The position numbers and the translations under genes are program-made. Below the pieces are notes generated by a model. That model was not told where the DNA came from, ran no database searches, and worked only from the letters and a program-made list of their open reading frames with translations. 64,000 nucleotides of DNA from Dysidea avara (taxonomy: Eukaryota > Porifera > Demospongiae > Dictyoceratida > Dysideidae), in the NCBI RefSeq assembly GCF_963678975.1, contig NC_089272.1, positions 3,158,359 through 3,222,358 on the forward strand, read 5' to 3'. This document shows positions 57,545 to 64,000 of the stretch, one piece after another (within the stretch, counting starts at the first letter, position 1; every line of letters begins with the position of its first letter).

Positions 57545-57740
57545 TAAAAAGTTTGACATGCCCATTTTTAAAGATTTTATCCTGCCCACACCATCAACAA
57601 CATCTTATCAACAATCATTGTACTCAAGATCAATCAAAGAATGGAATGAACTACTTGTACTTATTATAGAGATGACAAACTATGATGAGTGTACAACTAA
57701 CATACAATCACACTTTATTAACAATCAGCACCACACTTAG
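57545..57740 (+). pseudogene. 3' end of a LINE ORF2
   Basis: The open frame 57558-57740 reads LPTPSTTSYQQSLYSRSIKE followed by WNEL, the terminal signature of non-LTR RT proteins (S..RSIxxWNxLP). The upstream RT core is absent. Confidence 0.55.
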
Positions 57741-58266
57741 TAATTGTACCTAATACTGTAATTTCCTCTTTTTTTCCCCTGGGCACGTAGATCTTGCACC
57801 TCTCAAACAAATGATCACTGATCATGATCTTAAACAATAATGAAGCCAATGAATCATCTAGTCATAGCACTAATGCAGTTCGTCAGACAAAGGGTGGTGA
57901 AATGTCTGTAAAATGTAACAGTGGTGGGTCCCTTGCCACTGGCAGTTGAAAACACAAGAGGTAAAGGTTTCACATTCAATATTACATACTCTTTCCTCTT
58001 ACTCACACTTTTTTTTCATTTTTATTCTTCTGATAGCAAGAAGAAAGAGTCTAACTAATGTGACTCTTAGCAAAGGGATTAAAACTCTAGCATCAAAAAG
58101 GCCAATTGCAACTCATGGGAAGTGTTCCACAAACCCTTAGCAGAGATATCCAATCTTGCTTAGTCATCTGCTTCTGCTGTACGATGAGAAAGGATTTCAC
58201 CTGAAAGTGGTTGAAGGTGTGGTTCAATTTGTACATTGGGACAGACTTAAGACAGCAAATTAGTTG

Positions 58267-58452
58267 TCACATCACATAAAATTCATTGGTGGGAAAGCCA
58301 CCAAAGGAACAACAAAGTGAATGGTCAACAGAAAAAGGCACCACACAAACACAGGTGGCTGGGAGATTAGAGGGTCTCCAGCCATACTGAAAAGCTATAG
58401 CATCACAAAAAGCTTGTTTATGTAAAGCATACCCGCGCTTCTGAATTGGCAT
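58267..58452 (-). pseudogene. Fragment of a transposon-encoded protein (LHKxAFxDA / YGW / GGFP motifs)
   Basis: The reverse strand reads GYALHKQAFCDAIAFQYGW, then a Cys-containing VCVVPFSVDHSLCCSFGGFP. I remember this ordered set (GxALHKxAFxDALxLRYGW..., CxCG..FSxxHALSCxxGGFP) from very common retroelement-associated proteins of cnidarians and sponges. The second half is lost. Assignment from memory. Confidence 0.5.
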
Positions 58453-58589
58453 TCCAGAAGCTCTATTGCTTTCACTACCCTAATAGAACATACATCTGCC
58501 CTAATAGAATAAGACCTGGATCAAATTGCTAGTTGGGTAACAACCTGACAACTTATCACCAAGTGTGTACTAATTCGATGTAATAGATC

Positions 58590-59285
58590 TCATTCACCAA
58601 TTCATCATCATTACATTTTAAATCATTGTATCCTCAAACAAACTGATAGTCTTGGAGTCATGCTAGACAAGACATTATCATGGTTGCAACATATATCAAA
58701 CATTGCTAAGCTAAAAACCATCAAATACTATAAACTTTCTAAAGCATTACTTAATTGACTGTCACTGAATGTTAAGGCACCGGCTTATCTAACAATGGTA
58801 CATGGAGTACACTTCTGTTATGTGGGATCCATATGCCATATCATAGCGATTGATATATAAATTAGAATCAATTCAGTGAAGAGCAGCTAGATGGGTTTTA
58901 AGTGATTATAGTAGAACTAGTTCAGTATCATTAATGTTACATCAGTTATCTTGGCCTACCTTACAAATTTGATGGAACATTTCAAGATTACAACTGTTTC
59001 ACAAGATTTTTCATCATCAAATATCCCAACTTACTACATACTTATAACAAGAGACACATGACACTATCACCCTTATCATTTCATTCTCCCACCTGTATCA
59101 ACCACATCACATCTACAATCATTCTTTTCAAGGAATGGAACAACTTATCCACTAGACACAACTGACTATGACACCTTTTCAAATAATTTGCAACTATTCC
59201 TAACCAATAATTAACTGTATGCTGTTTCTTTTTCCTGCCAGCTGGGCTGACTGCCCAGTACAATAAATAAATAATAAATAGAACA
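58590..59285 (+). pseudogene. LINE ORF2 3' part, heavily decayed, with A/T-rich tail
   Basis: Broken frames give DSLGVMLDKTLSWLQHIS, then a KLSKALLN piece, an RAARWVLSDYSRTSSV-like piece and a LHQLSWPTL piece. These are in the order found after the RT core of jockey/CR1-type LINEs, as in the better copy at 63323-64000. Many stops. It ends in an AATAAATAAATAATAAAT run at 59262-59279, as expected at a LINE 3' end. Confidence 0.6.
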
Positions 59286-62200
59286 CACACGTGCGACTTT
59301 TAGTTGTTGCTGAGGGGAGGCTAGCTTCACCCTGATCCCTAGGCTTGTAGGGTCTGTTTGGGCATGTTTCTGTAGTGTTTAGGTAAAAATTTTATAGTTT
59401 ACTTCGCAGTAGCTAAAAAAACTAGTTTTTACAACTAGCCCAAACTTGAGATAGGGGGAGAGTTTCACATACTGTTTGAAGTAAGTATACATTTGTGCTG
59501 TATGATTAATGCCAAACAATTAAAGTAAAGAGAGGGCTTGTGTGACAAAGTACATATGCTATAGGGATTTCTGATTAATTATTGGGGTCTGGGGCATACT
59601 CCTGGGAAACTTTTAAAATGAAAGTATGCCCAGATTGAAACTGGAAGCTATTTTAGAGAAATGATTGTGATCTGGAAGTAATTAGCAAGCCAAACGGACA
59701 AATATAAAACTAAAAACTGCATATAATTACATACAAGCTTTGTTTAAGGCAATTCTATTTAATAGTGGGCTGTAAGAAATAAATAAGACAATAAGAATAG
59801 ACCACGAATTAAAACTTTTTGAAAATGGCTATCTCAAGTTTGGATCTTGAGGTACTTTATTCAAATTCCTGTAGTAAATTATAACACAGTCAAGATGTAC
59901 AACACGTCAGTATATATACATAACTTTGAGTTTATACTATTCTGTGGTGGTGCAGCTGGCTAAGTTTTACAACTAGCCCAATCACCATTTACAACTAGCC
60001 AAAAGTCATTTACAACTAGCTTTTTGACCACAACTAGCCCCCTTTTTAAGCCTCTGTTACTTCGTGGAGGTGGTAGGGCTGGTGTCAATTTAAAATAATT
60101 AAATAAAAGCTTCTAATTGAGCTTGCATGAAAGATTCTCTTTGGCTATGCTGATGCCTTCTGAAAGCAACTAACAAAAACAACTCTTCGCTATCTACATT
60201 ATATTTATAAAGCAAATACACATGCTGATGTTTACCTTCTTACTCATTACAGCCAATTAACTTGAATATGACATGTTGTGTGCAGGGCATAGCTGAAGAA
60301 CAGCTTCGGCTGATGCTGCTTCCCAGTTAAAATAACAATTAAAAAAAACTATACTCAATACTGTACAACACATGTACATAATTATATACACAGTTTGTTA
60401 TGCAATAAGTAAACAACACAACAGCAGTCTTCTGATATCTGCTTACAAGAGTTAAACTGGCCTTCCATCCAACAATGTCATAGCTATTTCTCCATTTGTT
60501 ATATTCAAGATAGTCTTCTCCACAGGAACTTGTTACATTTTTGTGAAATTTTCCAAGATCACATCCTCTATCTATTTGGCCTGTTGCTTCTTTTATTAAT
60601 TCTTTCCGTTAATCTTTGTCAACAGCCAATTTTTGTGGAATAGCCATTCTGCATATTAAAAAGGCCTTGTTCTGTCCAGCCCTCCATGTTTTCTTTTCTG
60701 ATTTTGTTGTTGTGTGTTTATATTAAGGTGTTTACTTTATTTTTGTACAATCCTGTTGTTTTGTCCTTGTATTCCCAGTAGTTTCATTGTGTTTGGAATG
60801 TCTTGTGTTACTGTATGTATGTGTTTGTGGGGAGTAAATTTGTAGGCTTGTCCTTTTGTAAAATCCAGTCTTTTGACAAAATTGATAAATAAAATAAAAT
60901 ACCACGACTAGATGAAGAAATGAAACTCCAATTCAGTTATGCTAATAGAACACACTGACAACACAGTCTAATTAAATGGTTCATATAAACCACTGCATGT
61001 GAAAAATGCAAGAATATAGCTCATTGTAGTGATGCACCAACCATTGGTAAGCTGATCATGCCTCTGAGTAATCCACAAATCAGCATGCAGACAAGTCTCA
61101 TATCACACTCAGACTAATCATGTTAGTTCATGCAACACCACCATCCAATTGTGGCATTGGTCTGCCACTCAAAACTTAGTTTGTGGCATTTTAAAGAGCC
61201 TGTAACTGTATAATGGGACACATCTTGATAAGCCACCTTCATGATAGCTGTGTAGATGTGATCAGGCATGTAGGTCTCTGTGTATGTGGCAGTTTAAAGA
61301 GCCTGTACCTGGGACACATGTATCTTGATACACCATCTTCATGGTTACTGCACTGATATTCCAGTGCACAAGGCCTTATCAAAACTATGACATCAGTCAC
61401 TCTTCATTGGTGCGCCAGTTCACCAATGCCTGCATGACATTATAAATGTTAGTGTGCAACACACTATTAAAAAAATGATGTGTGCACATCAGTATAGCTG
61501 CCAAATCATGTCTTTGCTGGTACGTATAATGATTTGATTACTCCTTGATTAATTGTAAGTGTATTCACACAATAGCACATAACAATTTCCTTAGTATCAA
61601 GCGCATTTTGTGTGGGTACAACTAGTGTTCAATAATACCATATGCCTGTAGGAAACAGCAAGGTATGTTAAAGGAATTACAAAAAAGATAAAGGGATTTA
61701 TTTATAAATTACGTTATATATAAGTAAAATTGCATTGTCTATCATCTGATACCTAGAACACTGGGAGGTAAAGAAGCTAATGTCTGTTGCAAGAAATATT
61801 GATAGTGACCAGTGTACTTTCAACAGTTTATAGTGATTGATCTATGTAGATGTAAGAAGTCATTGTTTGCTTTCTAGATTGTTATCTTAAAAAGTGTGCA
61901 TGATATTCAGCAACATGTTAGTTTCAGACTTAGTGTAATGCGGCCATAATATGAATTTTGGTCTATCCATTATATCTGTTTTTCATTTTCATTGTATAAG
62001 ATTGATACCAGATAGTATGCAGTTGCAAACTATCATTAGTGAATGGCTTGAAAAGATAATTATGTAAACAACGATGAGTAGCAATGAACTATATAGAATA
62101 GCTTAATTGTATTCTCCAACAGTTAGAACATAATGACACATGCTTGTTACAGTCTCCTGGTGTAACTTATGGGTGAAACATTAATAATTATAAACTTAAT

Positions 62201-62816
62201 AGCTTATACTATATATATATAGCTAGTGCATGATCATGATACTGCATATTTCACACAAAAAATATTAACAAATCAATTGTGTACTTTTCTCAGCAAATAA
62301 AGTGAGTACAGTACTGGATTCTGGCATACCTATATAATAATCACAAATAGTTAAGGCCAGTTTTTAATAATAGGTTAAATATTGTCATAAGAAAGACAAC
62401 AAGTTAAGCAGTTTAAGTTAATTATTTGCTAAGAACATATGAATTTTGAACATATTAATTATTGCAGTATGTTGTTGTTAATGTTATGTAATGTTTCCAA
62501 CATAGTAGGATACAGCCTGCATGTTACAGTAGTTCCCATAACTATGTAACTGAAGTGTTACAATGTTACATATAACAGCACCGAATATAATCATAAATGC
62601 ATGTTAGCTATTGTTTGTATGTACTATGTAGCAATAAGCTTAGCTAGGTTTTGATGTGTTTTCAAAGTCCGTTGTACATCAATGCAGTATTGTAGTTATT
62701 AAGTTGCAACATACTGGAAAGATAAAGCATTTACAGTGAACTTGTGTGAGTTTGATCATTCATAACAGATGGTGGAATGTCTAATTTTAAATTATCTTCA
62801 TTATGTTTCTGTTAAG
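59286..62816. other. Interval with no recognised gene
   Basis: Seen here: several TTTACAACTAGCCxAA units (59428, 59967, 59988, 60010); a GATAAATAAAATAAAATA tail at 60884-60901 that may end another LINE; and a duplicated TTTAAAGAGCCTGTAxCTG...ATCTTGATA segment (61190 and 61293). Otherwise AT-rich with no coding resemblance. Confidence 0.5.
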
Positions 62817-62870
62817 AGTGTGGAGACCAGGAAACATTCTATAAGCAGTACCAGGAAATGATCTTGGCAG
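62817..62870 (+). CDS. Candidate small exon, possibly continuing the large secreted protein
   Basis: The acceptor TTCTGTTAAG (AG/AG ambiguity of 2 bp) and the donor GGCAG/gtaata bound 54 bp that read, from phase 1, ECGDQETFYKQYQEMILA. The open codon G at the end combines with AT of the next exon to give Asp. The giant exon ending at 21867 is also phase 1, so the three join in frame. The style (Cys, polar, extracellular) fits. Confidence 0.4.
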
Positions 62871-62970
62871 GTAATAATTTCTTTATCACTCAGAATAATT
62901 ATGATGTGGTAGGCAAACAAAAACTGTCTTGATCTGTTTCTGAGCCTATACACATTCTTGTTCTCTATAG

Positions 62971-63063
62971 ATCTGGGGGTTTGGTGTATTGAGACACCTT
63001 CTGGTATTTCTGGTAGTGCATCGTCTATTGAGACACAACAGTGTGTAAATCAATTACACAACT
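62971..63063 (+). CDS. Candidate second small exon, DLGVWCIETPSGISGSAS
   Basis: Acceptor TTCTCTATAG. It codes DLGVWCIETPSGISGSASS followed by IETQQCVNQLHN. The likely donor ACT/gtaaag leaves a phase-1 T, so a following GC or GT would give the expected Cys. The exon is bounded downstream by a (CA)n tract and a LINE, so the next exon lies outside the window or was displaced. Confidence 0.45.
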
Positions 63064-63079
63064 GTAAAGGAAGACCATT

Positions 63080-63093
63080 ACACACACACACAC

Positions 63094-63135
<42 letters not shown>

Positions 63136-63191
63136 GTATACACGTACACACACACACCCGCGTGCACACAAACACGCACACACACACATAC
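63080..63191. repeat. (CA)n microsatellite
   Basis: Long ACACAC run with a few GTATACACGTAC interruptions near 63135. The 90-codon frame through it is a repeat artefact. Confidence 0.9.
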
Positions 63192-63322
63192 TATAAATGC
63201 ATAGTTAGACACTATAAAGAGCTCTTGTAACAGACACATCTATAATGTCCATATACTTCCACAGTTGCATAACAAAAAAAAAGAGTATAATTATAGAAGG
63301 AAGGACTTTTTAGTAACATACA

Positions 63323-64000
63323 TCTCCTTTGCTCTTCCTTCTTTATATAAATGATCTCCCTAGTAATGTTACCTCTAAAATCAGACTCTACGCTGATGAT
63401 GTAATTTTGTATAGAGAGATTCATAGTGTAGAAGATATTATTAGACTACAGAAAGACTTGGACATCATTGCTCAGTGGGCCCACACCTGGCTAATGAAAC
63501 TCAATTTGACGAAGTGTGAACACCTCACTATAACAAATAAGAAAAACCCTATAAATTCTACGTACAATATCAACAGTCATTTCCTCTCTAAGGTCAATTC
63601 TGCCAAATACTTAGGAGTCACCTTTACTCACAACTTGTCTTGGCATGATCACGTTGTTGCCATTTGTAATAAAGCAAACTCTACACGTGCATTTTTGCAA
63701 AGAAATCTCAGGCAATGCTCTCCTACTATTAAATCACTTGCTTACCTCACTTACGTACGACCAATTTTGGAGTATGCATCTACTGTATGGTCCCCTTATG
63801 TCAGAACTGATATTGCAAGACTAGAAATGGTCCAACGTAAGGCTGCTCGTTTTGTCTTCAACAAATTCTCGGCATACTCCAGTGTGACCTCTATGTTGTC
63901 TCAATTAAACTGGCAATCACTTGAAGTAAGAAGAACTAATGCCATCATCACCATGTTTTACAAAGTTATCAACAACCTTATTTGTATTGACTTCTCACAA
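63323..64000 (+). pseudogene. Non-LTR retrotransposon (LINE) reverse transcriptase, 5' truncated, runs off window
   Basis: One frame is open from about 63323 to the window end. It starts inside the RT core with SPLLFLLYINDLPS, then the catalytic box RLYADDVILY, then WLMKLNLTKCEHL, AKYLGVTFTHNLSWHDHV, LTYVRPILEYASTVWSPYV, RLEMVQRKAARFVFN and a LNWQSLEVRRTNA segment. That is the standard order for jockey/CR1-like LINEs. The YADD box is intact. There is no ATG and the sequence upstream of 63323 is not RT, so the copy is 5' truncated, as is usual. No stop occurs in the part visible. Confidence 0.85.

Larger units (their letters stand above)
21868..62816. other. Possible 41-kb intron of the large secreted protein gene, filled with transposons
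   Basis: The giant exon ends at a phase-1 donor, and the first downstream exon-like segment of matching phase and style is at 62817. Everything recognised with confidence in between is mobile or repetitive DNA on both strands. The alternative is that the true 3' exons are outside the window or lost and that the exons at 62.8 kb belong to another gene. Confidence 0.35.

Noticed and set aside
62958-63230. 90-codon protein starting MFSIDLGVW
   Set aside because: Its first codons are intron, its middle is the exon at 62971-63063 and its end is a CA repeat; only the exon part is kept.

Overview
This window reads as AT-rich genomic DNA from a multicellular animal, most likely a non-bilaterian invertebrate such as a sponge. 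That placement is an inference from gene style: spliced Calx-beta exons, a secreted protein with a SHFRGG start, two same-strand genes only about 400 bp apart, and BEL/Pao, Gypsy, LINE and SINE elements with many short inverted-repeat transposons. No marker gene fixes the species.

Host genes. (1) At 2891-11032 (+) lies the 3' part of a Calx-beta repeat gene. Four modules each use a 138-bp plus a 207-bp exon with identical splice positions and phases, followed by two terminal exons and a stop. (2) At 11436 (+) a second gene begins with a signal-peptide exon, skips a 3.6-kb intron holding a SINE, and continues in one uninterrupted 6,658-bp exon (15210-21867) coding for about 2,200 residues of a cysteine-containing, glycan-site-rich extracellular protein. 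It ends at a phase-1 splice donor, not at a stop. Two small phase-1 exons at 62817-62870 and 62971-63063 fit as continuations, which would make the 41 kb between them one transposon-filled intron. A third, weak, short-exon gene candidate is at about 54.6-56.1 kb.

Mobile DNA. The window opens inside the end of a BEL/Pao element (3-698) with its 249-bp 3' LTR (677-925). A second copy of that LTR (34608-34856) starts another BEL/Pao element whose gag is broken. A reverse-strand Gypsy element (36251-41007) abuts that gag. It has an altered RT active site, a premature stop, a frame break, a truncated 5' end, and an 805-bp DNA transposon with a 7-bp target duplication inside its protease. A 32-bp derivative of the same transposon, only its termini, sits at 54286-54317, and its empty site is preserved in the matching repeat arm near 48.31 kb.

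From 22.0 to 33.3 kb there are three large palindromic elements (21999-25005, 27930-30466, 30471-33287) with a 1.85-kb, 31-bp-period minisatellite between the first two. The first palindrome is itself interrupted by another inverted-repeat element. The second carries remnants of a transposon-encoded protein partly mirrored in both arms. A fourth palindrome (46092-47637) has about 655-bp arms and a perfect 7-bp target duplication. LINE remnants are at 13.3, 51.4, 57.5, 58.6 and 63.3-64.0 kb, and MITEs of several families are scattered throughout.
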